This document shows positions 8,047 to 15,998 of a DNA stretch of 64,000 bases, piece by piece. The translations under genes were made by a program, and so were the position numbers. Every line of letters starts with the position of its first letter. The stretch's first letter is position 1. Under the pieces are notes generated by a model. That model was given only the letters and a program-made list of their open reading frames with translations, did not search any database and was not told the DNA's origin. This stretch comes from JAVJUV01 sp040220415 (GTDB lineage Bacteria; Pseudomonadota; Alphaproteobacteria; Rhodobacterales; Rhodobacteraceae): positions 62,001 to 126,000 of the forward strand of contig JAVJUV010000089.1 in the NCBI GenBank assembly GCA_040220415.1, given 5' to 3'.

Positions 8047-8643
8047 TCAGTTCAGGAAACGATCCATCTTGCGCGCGACGCGGTCAAGGTGCGCCTTTCG
8101 GCTGGCGTCGGTGGAACTGTCCATCAGGTAGTGCGCCGCGAAGGTCTTCTTGTGGCCCTTGGCGCAGAGGAGGCCGACGCCGCGCAGGATGGTGCGTTTG
8201 CCGGGTGCGCCGACGAAAGTGGTCAGCCACCACGGTGCGCCGCAGGTGGTGAAGACGCCGAGGCGGGTGATGTTCTCGAGACCTCGGGCAATGGATTTCC
8301 TTTCGGGCGTCGGCATCAGGAAGGCCACTTCGGGCAGGAAAACGCGGTCGAGCCAGCCCTTGAGCATGGCGGGCAGGCCATACCACCAGGTCGGGTAAAC
8401 AAAGATCAGGGTGTCGGCCCATTTCAAACTGTCCACGTCGTCTTGGACCGGGGTGCAGTTCTGGGGATAAAGCTCGTAGCCTTCGTGTTCGGCGGCGGAC
8501 AGGACCGGATCGAAGCCGCGCGCATAGAGATCGATGATCCGGGTTTCGGAACCCCGTGCAGCGAGGCGGCTCAGGACCGTGTCACGCACGGCTGCGGTGA
8601 AGCTTTCTCCGCGGGGATGGCAGTAGACAACAAGGGCCTTCAC
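8047..8643 (-). CDS. NAD(P)H dehydrogenase (quinone)-like flavodoxin-fold protein 1
   Basis: This 198-residue protein of the flavodoxin_2 (MdaB/KefF/NQO) family starts MKALVVYCHPRGESF, the FMN phosphate-binding loop. It continues with IFVYPTWWYGLPAMLKGWLDRVF, the classical isoalloxazine-contact segment. A further landmark is TTCGAPWW. These enzymes reduce quinones, azo or nitro groups, or feed electrons to a partner oxygenase. The gene overlaps its paralogue at 8640-8643 (ATGA). The pair likely arose by tandem duplication and then diverged substantially. In the array it could supply reducing equivalents, but no partner is proven. Confidence 0.85.
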   Translation of the reverse strand: MKALVVYCHPRGESFTAAVRDTVLSRLAARGSETRIIDLYARGFDPVLSAAEHEGYELYPQNCTPVQDDVDSLKWADTLIFVYPTWWYGLPAMLKGWLDRVFLPEVAFLMPTPERKSIARGLENITRLGVFTTCGAPWWLTTFVGAPGKRTILRGVGLLCAKGHKKTFAAHYLMDSSTDASRKAHLDRVARKMDRFLN

Positions 8644-9221
8644 AAGGTTTCCATCTCGCGGCGCACGCGCTCGAGAAAGGCGGTCCGGCGGGCGTCCGTT
8701 GCACGGTTCATGTCGTAGAGTGCCAGGTAGCGAGTCTTCGTGGGCTGGGTTGCGTAACGGACCGCGCGGGTGAAATGGCTGCGCGGCGGATCGCCGGCCC
8801 CGAAGGCGCGGAGCCAGGTTCCGCCGTAAGTGGTGACGGCGGCGAGTTTCCGGACTTGGGTAAGGTTGGGGCGGACCTTGCCATTGACGAGTTTGAACGA
8901 GACGCCGGGCAGGAAGACCCTGTCGAGAAAGCCCTTGAGAATTGCCGGGTATCCGAAGTTCCAGACGGGGAAGGAGAAGACGAGTGTCTCGGCGGCGCGG
9001 AGGCGTTCGACATAGTTTTTCACAGGTTCGATATTTGCCGGTTCGTCGTGGTAGCCGCGGCGCTCTTCGGTGGTCAGGATCGGCTGGAAGCCTTCGGCAT
9101 AAAGGTCGCAGTCGTCCACGTCCCAGCCGCGTTCGGTAAGCGTATCGACGACCGTGCGGTGGAGCGACGCGCCGAAGCTTTCCTCGCAGGGGTGGGCGAA
9201 GAGGACGAGGGCACGGGTCAT
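8640..9221 (-). CDS. NAD(P)H dehydrogenase (quinone)-like flavodoxin-fold protein 2
   Basis: This 193-residue paralogue of the downstream gene begins TRALVLFAHPCEESFGASL and carries FSFPVWNFGYPAILKGFLDR as its flavin contact. A glycine-rich VTTYGGTWLRAFG segment follows. The two copies share fold and order of motifs but differ in the middle and C-terminal thirds, so they may form a heterodimer or act on different substrates. A 110-bp gap separates it from the FAD-linked oxidase upstream, which could hold an internal promoter. Function beyond FMN-dependent reduction is unknown. Confidence 0.84.
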   Translation of the reverse strand: MTRALVLFAHPCEESFGASLHRTVVDTLTERGWDVDDCDLYAEGFQPILTTEERRGYHDEPANIEPVKNYVERLRAAETLVFSFPVWNFGYPAILKGFLDRVFLPGVSFKLVNGKVRPNLTQVRKLAAVTTYGGTWLRAFGAGDPPRSHFTRAVRYATQPTKTRYLALYDMNRATDARRTAFLERVRREMETL

Positions 9222-9331
9222 GGAGCAGCTCTTTCGTTCAGGGAGGAGGGGGACGCTGTCGCCCGCTCTGCTGCGCCGAGCCCCCCTGGAGTAGTTACGA
9301 AAAGAAGAAGCATTTCAGTCAAGGCGTCCGG

Positions 9332-10738
9332 TTATTCCGCGGCCTGCAGTTTGGGGTAGGCATACATGCGGTCGTAGGACCATTGGGGATCGTCCCAGGC
9401 TATCATCTTGCCGGGATTGAGCAGGCCCTTGGGGTCGGCTTCCTTCTTGAAGCGGAGTTGCCGGTCATCCACGGTCTGGCGTCCGCCTTCCTCGAGCGTG
9501 TAGCGGTGCGGGTTGAAGATCATCGCGCCCGCGTCCTCGTGCATCTTCACGATCTCGTCCAATCGCTCTTCCGTCGTGAATTTCACGAGACTGAGGCCGG
9601 CGAAGATGACCTTGCCGCCTTCTCGGAGCACTTCGAGGTGCTGGAGGACTTCGGGGCTGAGCGCGGACTGCATCTTCTCGATCAGTTCCTTGTGCCGCGG
9701 GAAACCGTAGCGGACCTGGAGGTAGGTGATCGAGGGATCGACCTTGAGGGCGCGAAGTGTGGTGTGGTTCCAGCCGTATTCGAAGACTGGGCCGGGATTG
9801 CGCTCCCAATCGTTGTCGTCGGATCGGTAGATCAGGCGGGCTTCGGGGCGGCGGCCGAGGAAGGTCAGGAAGCCATCCATCGAGTGCGGCGCGATCATCA
9901 GGCCGATCATGTTGGTGCCCGGTTCCACGTGCGGCTTGACGCGCTGGAAATAGTCGTGCGCGATGGGCGCCTCGAAGACGGTTCCGAGCTTCATCAAGAT
10001 GCCGTCCTGGTTGGCCAGATCCTCGGCGAAGCGGACGGCATCCATGAAGTCCTCGGTGACGACGAACATCTCGGTCCAGTCGTAAGCGGGGGCGAGGGGC
10101 ATTTCCAACTCGGTGATGATGCCGTTGGTGCCGTAGGCGTGGGAGACGCGTGCCAGTTCCTCGCCCCGGAATTCGAGAATGCGGGGTTCGGCCTCCATGG
10201 TCACGACGCGCAGGCGGATGATGTTGCCAAGGTCGCGGAGCGACCCCCAGGTGCAGGACCCGACGCCGCCCGAGCCGCCTGCGATGAAGCCGCCGATGGT
10301 GGCGGTGGCCCAGGTGGAGGAGAACATGCGGAGTTCCTGGCCCGAATGCTGGCGCGTGGCCGCGTCGAGGTCTTTCAGCAGCACGCCCGGTTCGGTGACG
10401 ACGCGACCGGGGTGAATTTCCCTGACCTTGTCCATGTGGCGAAGATGCATGACGCAGCCGCCCGCGAGCGGCATGGCCTGACCGTAGTTGCCCGTGCCTG
10501 CGCCGCGGGTGGTTACGGGGCAGTCGTGGGCATAGCAGGTCTTCAGGATCTCGATGACCTCGGCCTCGGAACGAGGCCGGACGACGAAATCTGCCGTTAC
10601 GTGGTCGAGGCGCGATTTCAGAACCGGGGAATACCAGAAGAAGTCGCGGCTGGCGGCCTTGATGGCGACATCTTTCTGCTCGATGTCGAGATGCGAAAGC
10701 GCGGCTTTTGCGGCGGCGACGTTGTCTTTCATGGTCAT
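9332..10738 (-). CDS. FAD-binding oxidoreductase (GlcD/FAD_binding_4 family)
   Basis: This 468-residue flavoprotein of the vanillyl-alcohol-oxidase/GlcD superfamily has an N-terminal PP-loop FAD domain: VVRPRSEAEV, TRGAGTGNYGQ (77-87) and GGFIAGGSGGVGS. A substrate domain ends in the typical KKEADPKGLLNPGKM. Relatives oxidise 2-hydroxy acids, aldonolactones or alcohols. No iron-sulfur partner such as GlcF is present, so electrons may go directly to oxygen or to a separate acceptor. The start overlaps the stop of the deaminase gene (ATGA), proving tight translational coupling in the array. The substrate cannot be read from the sequence. Confidence 0.87.
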   Translation of the reverse strand: MTMKDNVAAAKAALSHLDIEQKDVAIKAASRDFFWYSPVLKSRLDHVTADFVVRPRSEAEVIEILKTCYAHDCPVTTRGAGTGNYGQAMPLAGGCVMHLRHMDKVREIHPGRVVTEPGVLLKDLDAATRQHSGQELRMFSSTWATATIGGFIAGGSGGVGSCTWGSLRDLGNIIRLRVVTMEAEPRILEFRGEELARVSHAYGTNGIITELEMPLAPAYDWTEMFVVTEDFMDAVRFAEDLANQDGILMKLGTVFEAPIAHDYFQRVKPHVEPGTNMIGLMIAPHSMDGFLTFLGRRPEARLIYRSDDNDWERNPGPVFEYGWNHTTLRALKVDPSITYLQVRYGFPRHKELIEKMQSALSPEVLQHLEVLREGGKVIFAGLSLVKFTTEERLDEIVKMHEDAGAMIFNPHRYTLEEGGRQTVDDRQLRFKKEADPKGLLNPGKMIAWDDPQWSYDRMYAYPKLQAAE

Positions 10739-12000
10739 AACCCCATCAGGTGGTCGAGTTCGGAATAATCCGGCAGCGTTGCGTCAATCAGTTCACCGTC
10801 GCGGATTACCATGCGGTCGGTCTGCGGGCGGGAATGGAATTCGGACCAGTCGCGCGCCTTGAAGACGATGAAGTCGGCAGGTGCGCCGGGTTCGAATGCC
10901 GGCGGTTGGAAGCCGCAGGCCAGGGCCGGATTTGTCGAGAAGCTGTGCGGCCAGTCCGGGTCGGAATGGTCAAGGTGGCCGATGCGGGTAGCCTGTCGCA
11001 TGACTTCGACCATGTCCATGTCGCCGTAGGCGTAGAACGGGTCGCGCGTGTTATCGGATGCGAAGCTGACGTTGATGCCGCGGGCACGCATTTCGTGCAC
11101 GAGCGTGATGCCACGGAAGCGGGGCGTCCGGCCTGCCTGCCGGTCCTGAAGGTAGAGGTTGCACATCGGGAGCGAGACAACGCTGATTCCGGCCTTTGCC
11201 ACGAGATCCAGTGTGTCCATCGCGCGTGTCTCGTCCTGAGTGGAAAGCGAGCAGCAATGGCCGACCGTGATCGGGTCGGTCCAGCCGATCTCCAGGGCGG
11301 TTTCCGCGATCATGCGAAGGGTTTCGCAGGAGGGGTCCATCGTTTCGTCGGTGTGTAAGTCGACTTCCAGTCCGCGGTCCGCGGCCAGCTGGAAGAGGTC
11401 GAGAAGGCGTTGGCGGAGGTCCGGCACGGGATAAGTGACCATGCCGAGAACGCCGTCCGTCGCCGCGACGATGTCGGCGGTATGGGCGTAGCCATCGAGA
11501 ATGGAGTCGTAGCTGTCGCAGCCGATCAGGCTGGAGGCCTGAAGTTCGACCCGGCCTGCCCATTCTTCCCGCAGTTCCGAAAGGACAGGCCAGGAGATCT
11601 CGTCTTGCGGCGCAAGGGAGTCGATGTGGGTGCGGATGGCGCGGGTACCGTATGCCCATGCGCAGCGGAGAGAGAACTCCATGCGGGCCCGGACATCCTT
11701 GGCGGTCCAGTTCGCGGCGCGGTCGCTGGCGACCGTGCTGAGCGCGCCTGCAAAGGTGCCGTCGGGGTTGCTGGCACGGGGCCAGATGTGGCCCTTGTCG
11801 AGATGCGTGTGCATGTCGACGAAGCAGGGCAGAACGAGCGACCGGTTCATCTCGATATCTTTCCCGCCCCGATCGCTGAGCTTGTTGTCCCAGATCGAGA
11901 GATCGGTCACGACAAGGTCTTCCGTCCGGCCGAGGAAGCATCCCGGGATCGTGACGTTGCGGAGCCGTATCGGCCCGCTTGATTGACCGAAGCGTGACAT
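10735..12000 (-). CDS. Cytosine-deaminase-like amidohydrolase
   Basis: This 421-residue metal-dependent hydrolase has the CodA-like domain order: a short beta-sandwich N-terminus, DMHTHLDKGHIW with His64 and His66 as metal ligands, HTDETMD, the His of GHCCSL, and SDNTRDPFYAYGDMDM near the end. The segment YAYGDMDMVEV is frequent in CodA relatives. Members deaminate cytosine, isoguanine, creatinine or other imino-heterocycles. The start at 12000 overlaps the permease stop (TGATG). The reading frame stays open far upstream, but that part lies over the permease in another frame and is not coding. Next to an NMT1-type importer, the likely role is the first deamination step on the imported heterocycle. 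Confidence 0.85.
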   Translation of the reverse strand: MSRFGQSSGPIRLRNVTIPGCFLGRTEDLVVTDLSIWDNKLSDRGGKDIEMNRSLVLPCFVDMHTHLDKGHIWPRASNPDGTFAGALSTVASDRAANWTAKDVRARMEFSLRCAWAYGTRAIRTHIDSLAPQDEISWPVLSELREEWAGRVELQASSLIGCDSYDSILDGYAHTADIVAATDGVLGMVTYPVPDLRQRLLDLFQLAADRGLEVDLHTDETMDPSCETLRMIAETALEIGWTDPITVGHCCSLSTQDETRAMDTLDLVAKAGISVVSLPMCNLYLQDRQAGRTPRFRGITLVHEMRARGINVSFASDNTRDPFYAYGDMDMVEVMRQATRIGHLDHSDPDWPHSFSTNPALACGFQPPAFEPGAPADFIVFKARDWSEFHSRPQTDRMVIRDGELIDATLPDYSELDHLMGL

Positions 12001-12857
12001 CAATCGCGCTTCAGGGCACTTTCGTGCCACTTGCGAAGCATCAGATGGCTGATGGTCGAGGTGATCGCGAAGATGACAATGCCCATGCAGGATATGAGGA
12101 TCAGCGCCGCGTAGAGCCGGCCGAAGTTGAAACGATAGGACGCTTCGAGGAGCGTCGAGGCAAGGCCGAGGCCCGTGCCAGCGCGCCCGATGACGAACTC
12201 GGCGACGACGGCGCCGATCAGCGCAAGTCCGCCGGCGATCTTGAGACCACCGAGAAAGAACGGCAGAGCCGACGGCGCTGCCAAGTAGCGCAAGCGCTGC
12301 CAGCGGGATGCGCCGTAGATGGTGAATAGGTCCTGAAGATTGTGGTCGGCGGACTTGAGTCCGATGGTCGTGTTCGACAGGATCGGAAAGAAAGCCACGA
12401 TCCAGGCGCAGAGAAGGGCGGCGACAAAGGCCGATTCCACGTAGATTTGCAGTAAGGGAGCGATGGCCACAACCGGTGTCACCTGCAGGATGACGGCGTA
12501 GGGGAAGAAGCTCATCTCGGCCCATTTCGACTGGGTGAAGGCGACGGCCAGCGCGACGCCTCCGAGGATTGCCAGAAACAGGGCCAGCAAGGTGAGGCGC
12601 GAAGTGGTCAGCATCGCGGGCCAAAGGATCGGCCAGTCTTCGAAAATGGACCTGGCCACAAGCGCCGGACCGGGCAGCACATAGTGCGGGATCTCGTTGA
12701 CCGTAACGTAGAGATGCCAACCAAGCACGGTCAACAGCATCACAAGCGACGGCAAAGTCCACTTGGCAATGCGGTTTATCCTGTCGCGCCGGGCGCGGGC
12801 TGCCTCTTCCTCGTCGATTACATTGGGGGCTGGGGTGGCGGTGTCGGTCAGGCTCAT
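12000..12857 (-). CDS. ABC transporter permease (SsuC/ThiX type)
   Basis: This 285-residue inner-membrane permease of the BPD_transp_1 family has about six helices. The EAA-type coupling loop is visible as IYGASRWQRLRYLAAPSALP, the segment that contacts the ATPase. The N-terminal 35 residues are charged and cytoplasmic, and the first helix begins near residue 33 (LPSLVMLLTVLGW). It sits between the ATPase gene (4-bp overlap) and the deaminase gene (1-bp overlap), so the importer and the enzyme are translated together. The family imports sulfonates, taurine, pyrimidines or riboflavin precursors. Confidence 0.9.
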   Translation of the reverse strand: MSLTDTATPAPNVIDEEEAARARRDRINRIAKWTLPSLVMLLTVLGWHLYVTVNEIPHYVLPGPALVARSIFEDWPILWPAMLTTSRLTLLALFLAILGGVALAVAFTQSKWAEMSFFPYAVILQVTPVVAIAPLLQIYVESAFVAALLCAWIVAFFPILSNTTIGLKSADHNLQDLFTIYGASRWQRLRYLAAPSALPFFLGGLKIAGGLALIGAVVAEFVIGRAGTGLGLASTLLEASYRFNFGRLYAALILISCMGIVIFAITSTISHLMLRKWHESALKRD

Positions 12858-13630
12858 GCGGCTTCTCCGATCGCTTCGTGCAGGGCGTCCGAGGTTGCGC
12901 GGGTATGGGCTGCGTATTCGGTCGAGGTGCGGAAATCTTCGTGTCGCGGGTAGGGCGTATCGACACGCAGTTCGTGGATCACCCGGCCGGGACGGGCAGC
13001 CATGACGATGATGCGATCGGAAAGGAAAACGCTTTCAAAGACCGAGTGGGTTACGAAGATCACCGTGCAATCGATGGCTGCTTTCAGTTCAAGCAAATCG
13101 TTGTTCAGCTTGAAGCGCGTTATCTCGTCCAGCGCGGCGAATGGTTCGTCCATCAGGATCAGGCGCGGTTTGGTTACCATCGCTCGGGCGATGGACACGC
13201 GCATCTTCATGCCGCCGGAGAGTTCGCGCGGATAACTGTTCTGAAACCTTTCGAGACCAACGAGTTTCAGCGCTTCGAGAATGTCATCGCGTACCTGGTT
13301 GTAGGAGATGCCGCGGAGCCGGAACGGGAGCCAGACATTCTGGGAGACCGTTGCCCACGGCATCAGCGTCGGTTCCTGAAACACGACGCCCAGGTCGTTT
13401 GCGTTCTGCCCACCCTCCCACTCGATCTTTCCACGTGTCGGGTGGATCAGGCCGGAAATCAGGCGAAGCGCGGTCGACTTGCCGCATCCCGACGGGCCGA
13501 GAAGCGACACGAAGTCTCCTTCATTCACCGTCAGGTGCATGTCTTTCAGAGCGACGACGTCGCCGTTGAAGGTCTTTTCGACATGGCTCATCCGCAGTAG
13601 CGGCGGGCGCTGGTCGATAGGCATGGGCAT
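12854..13630 (-). CDS. ABC transporter ATP-binding protein (SsuB/ThiZ/TauB type)
   Basis: This 258-residue ATPase has Walker A GPSGCGKST at about residues 45-53. The Q-loop is in VFQEPTLMPW, the signature is LSGGMKMRVSIARA, Walker B is LILMDEPFAALD, and the switch His is in VTHSVFES. The length and the short C-terminus match nitrate/sulfonate/taurine-type import ATPases. The start at 13630 is preferred because GGAG lies 6 nt upstream; a longer in-frame start at 13663 lacks family similarity. It couples by ATGA overlap to the permease and is 69 bp from the binding-protein gene. Confidence 0.9.
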   Translation of the reverse strand: MPMPIDQRPPLLRMSHVEKTFNGDVVALKDMHLTVNEGDFVSLLGPSGCGKSTALRLISGLIHPTRGKIEWEGGQNANDLGVVFQEPTLMPWATVSQNVWLPFRLRGISYNQVRDDILEALKLVGLERFQNSYPRELSGGMKMRVSIARAMVTKPRLILMDEPFAALDEITRFKLNNDLLELKAAIDCTVIFVTHSVFESVFLSDRIIVMAARPGRVIHELRVDTPYPRHEDFRTSTEYAAHTRATSDALHEAIGEAA

Positions 13631-13699
13631 AGGAGGCTCCGGCGGCAGCGTGCCCGGCCGCACGGGGGTGCGCGGCCAGGCCTTTTTGTCGTAACGAGA

Positions 13700-14701
13700 T
13701 TACTTCTTGAGGTCCATGCCGACGCCTTTGCCGACGAATTGGGTCGTGTAGGTCGCCGAATAGTCGATACCAGCCTCGACCACACCGGCCTCGACCATCT
13801 TGTTATAGAAGTCAGCGACCTTTTCGTCGGTGATCACGCCGATGCCCATTGTCTCGGCATCGCCCGAATCGACAATGCCCCATTCCTTCATCTTGGAAAT
13901 GGCATAGTCGATCTTGTCCTGCGTCATCTCGGGGTTGGCTTCCTTGATGAGCTCGTTTGCGGCGGCGTTGTCGCCGTAAAGGTAATTGTACCAGCCCTTG
14001 ATCGAACCATCCACGAAGCACTCGACCACTTCGGGCCGTTCGTCGATAGTCTGCTGCATCGTCTCGATAGTGGTCGCGTAGGACGAGTAGCCATTGTCCG
14101 CGATCAGGAAAACGTTGGGTGTGAACCCGCCTTCCTTCTCGACGAGATAGGGCTCGGACGACAGGTAGCCCTGCATCCCGGTTTCCTTGTCTGCCAGGAA
14201 CGGGGCCGGGTTGAACGTGTATGGCTGGCGCTGTTCGGCGGTGAAGCCGTAGGCGGCCATCATCCACTGGTAGTAGGACTGGTAGCCGTTGTCGCCAATG
14301 AACAGTGTCAGGTCCTTCAGGTCTTCCCAGCTGGACGCGGTTTCGGGGTGCGCCACGATGACCTGCGGGTGTTTCTGGAAGATCGCCGCGATGTTCACCA
14401 CGGGGATGTTTTCCTCGGCCGCCGAGAAAGCCTGGAGAAGGTCGCCGCCCATGTGGAAATCCATCCGGCCGGCCAGCATGAGCGCACGGTTGTTCACCTG
14501 CGGGCCGCCGGGAATGATCGTGACGGACAGGCCGCATTCTTCGTATGTGCCGTCGGCGACGGACTGGTAGAAGCCGCCGTGCTCGGCCTGGGCGACCCAG
14601 TTCGTGCCATAGCTGACTTCGGTCAGATGGCTGCCGGCAAGAGCCGCCGAGCCCGTCAGAGCCATCGCTGCGGCGCCGGTCAGAGTTTTCATGTTGGACA
14701 T
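13700..14701 (-). CDS. NMT1/THI5-like ABC substrate-binding protein
   Basis: This is a 333-residue exported solute-binding protein. A signal peptide covers the N-terminal 22 residues (KTLTGAAAMALTGSAALAG). The mature part has the NMT1 fold: SYGTNWVAQAEHGGFYQSVADG, a GGPQVNNRALML segment, and the tail QFVGKGVGMDLKK. Homologues bind pyrimidine precursors of thiamine, riboflavin, taurine or nitrate, and many are misnamed. The start at 14701 follows GGAGGTGAGG; a GTG two codons earlier is the alternative. It heads the minus-strand array, so its promoter lies in 14702-14921, shared with the divergent Rid gene. Confidence 0.88.
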   Translation of the reverse strand: MSNMKTLTGAAAMALTGSAALAGSHLTEVSYGTNWVAQAEHGGFYQSVADGTYEECGLSVTIIPGGPQVNNRALMLAGRMDFHMGGDLLQAFSAAEENIPVVNIAAIFQKHPQVIVAHPETASSWEDLKDLTLFIGDNGYQSYYQWMMAAYGFTAEQRQPYTFNPAPFLADKETGMQGYLSSEPYLVEKEGGFTPNVFLIADNGYSSYATTIETMQQTIDERPEVVECFVDGSIKGWYNYLYGDNAAANELIKEANPEMTQDKIDYAISKMKEWGIVDSGDAETMGIGVITDEKVADFYNKMVEAGVVEAGIDYSATYTTQFVGKGVGMDLKK

Positions 14702-14921
14702 CCTCACCTCCAGATTCTGTTGTCTTCGGGCATATGTGAGGTGCTGTGCGATGCCTTCAAACGTTCCCGGGGCACCCCAGCCCGCCCGATTTGCGGTCGC
14801 TCAATAAATAGACGGTTCGTGACGATTCGCACTCCATTTAAGCAGATTATTCTTCTCGGTTTACTTGCCGGCGGCTGCATGGCGCGGCAGTCTTTCGCGA
14901 TGCTGCCACAGGGAGTCGATC

Positions 14922-15320
14922 ATGGATGTGCTGGAGCCGAAGAATATTGCACCGCCTTTTGCACGGTATGTCCACGGCGTTTCCGTACCGGAAGGCTACC
15001 GGCTGATCTTTACTTCAGGCCAGCTTGGACTGGCGAAAAATGGGGTTATACCCGAGGATCCTGGTGAGCAGGCGGAGATCTGTTTCGGGAACATCGACGC
15101 AATTCTGGCTGAGGGCGGCGCGCGTCGCGCTGATGTCGTGCGGATCAATGCTTTCGTGACCGACAGAACCCACATGACGGGCTACATGGCAGCGCGGGAC
15201 CGCTGGCTGGCGGATGTGACCCGGTTGCCGGCGTCGACGCTGCTGATCGTGGCGGGCTTCACACGGCCGGAGTTCAAGGTCGAGATCGAAGTCGTGGCCG
15301 CCGTTCCCGCGGACCGGTGA
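14922..15320 (+). CDS. Rid-superfamily protein without the RidA catalytic arginine
   Basis: This 132-residue YjgF/YER057c/UK114-fold protein shows ITFTSGQLG-like and FKVEIEVVAAVP segments. RidA proper hydrolyses reactive imines using an Arg in the PARS-type motif; here the equivalent segment reads LPASTLLIVAGF, with Ser. It therefore belongs to a Rid subgroup of unknown activity rather than RidA. The ATG at 14922 follows GGGAG. It diverges from the ABC importer operon and its stop is 1 nt before the SRAP gene. Rid proteins often accompany amine or heterocycle catabolism, which fits the neighbouring array. Confidence 0.8.
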   Translation: MDVLEPKNIAPPFARYVHGVSVPEGYRLIFTSGQLGLAKNGVIPEDPGEQAEICFGNIDAILAEGGARRADVVRINAFVTDRTHMTGYMAARDRWLADVTRLPASTLLIVAGFTRPEFKVEIEVVAAVPADR

Positions 15321-15321
15321 A

Positions 15322-15939
15322 ATGCCCGGTCGCTTCTTTCTGGAGACGCCGCTGGACGAGGTCGCGCGCTGGATGGAGGCAGACGCAGGTGAGTTGAACG
15401 AGACGCCGCGGCGCAACATCTCGCCCGGCGAGGAGATCGTCGTCTGCCCGCCGTCGCGCGAACTGACGCGCATGCGCTGGGGAATGATTCCGGTCGGTCG
15501 TGTGAATGCGCGTGGGCGTCCCGTGATGGAGACGATCGTCAATGCGCGGTCGGAAACGGTGTTCGACAAGTCTGCGTTTGCGGGCGTCGGACGCGCCATC
15601 GTTCCTTGCGACGGCTGGTACGAATGGACCGGGGAGAAGCGGCGGAAGCAACCCTGGCGCATACGGCCCGCCGATGGAGGATTGATGGCTTTTGCAGCAA
15701 TTACAGACGATTGGAAGGCGCCTGGCGGGCGGATCGTCAAGCAGGTGGCAACGGTAACTTGCGAGCCTTCGGCCGATGTGCGCGACATTCACCATCGCAT
15801 GGGAGTGATCCTGCGACCGAACCAGTTCGAGGAATGGCTCAGCGGTGATGAAGAAACGGCGAAAGCGTTGATGCGGCCCTTTCCGGATGGGGAGCTGGTG
15901 GTCGAGAGGGCCGACGACGTCGATTTCGCAGCTTCGTAA
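15322..15939 (+). CDS. SRAP/YedK-HMCES family protein with Pro at position 2
   Basis: This 205-residue protein of the SOS-response-associated peptidase family senses abasic sites in single-stranded DNA. The conserved active-site residues are present: Asn in VNARSET, Glu in CDGWYEWTG and His in RDIHHRMG. In YedK and HMCES the initiator Met is removed and Cys2 forms a stable thiazolidine link to the abasic site. Here the N-terminus is MPGRFF, encoded ATG CCC GGT CGC, so Cys2 is replaced by Pro. There is no alternative start that restores Cys; the first Cys is near residue 42. Met would still be removed before Pro, leaving a secondary amine. The gene begins 1 nt after the Rid stop, so it is translationally coupled. 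Confidence 0.88.
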   Translation: MPGRFFLETPLDEVARWMEADAGELNETPRRNISPGEEIVVCPPSRELTRMRWGMIPVGRVNARGRPVMETIVNARSETVFDKSAFAGVGRAIVPCDGWYEWTGEKRRKQPWRIRPADGGLMAFAAITDDWKAPGGRIVKQVATVTCEPSADVRDIHHRMGVILRPNQFEEWLSGDEETAKALMRPFPDGELVVERADDVDFAAS

Positions 15940-15998
15940 TCCCATTTGCCTTGTGGCGCGCCCTAGGCTATGCTGCAACGCAGCGAAGGGGGCATATC

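Noticed and set aside
9383..10768. Plus-strand open frame of about 460 codons over the FAD oxidase
   Set aside because: The product is low-complexity in Asp, Glu, Val and Gly, as expected for the complement of a GC-rich gene, and overlaps a clear flavoprotein.
10735..12966. 743-codon frame extending the deaminase upstream through the permease
   Set aside because: The N-terminal 320 codons are another frame of the permease gene and have no homology; the deaminase domain starts at 12000 with coupled overlap.
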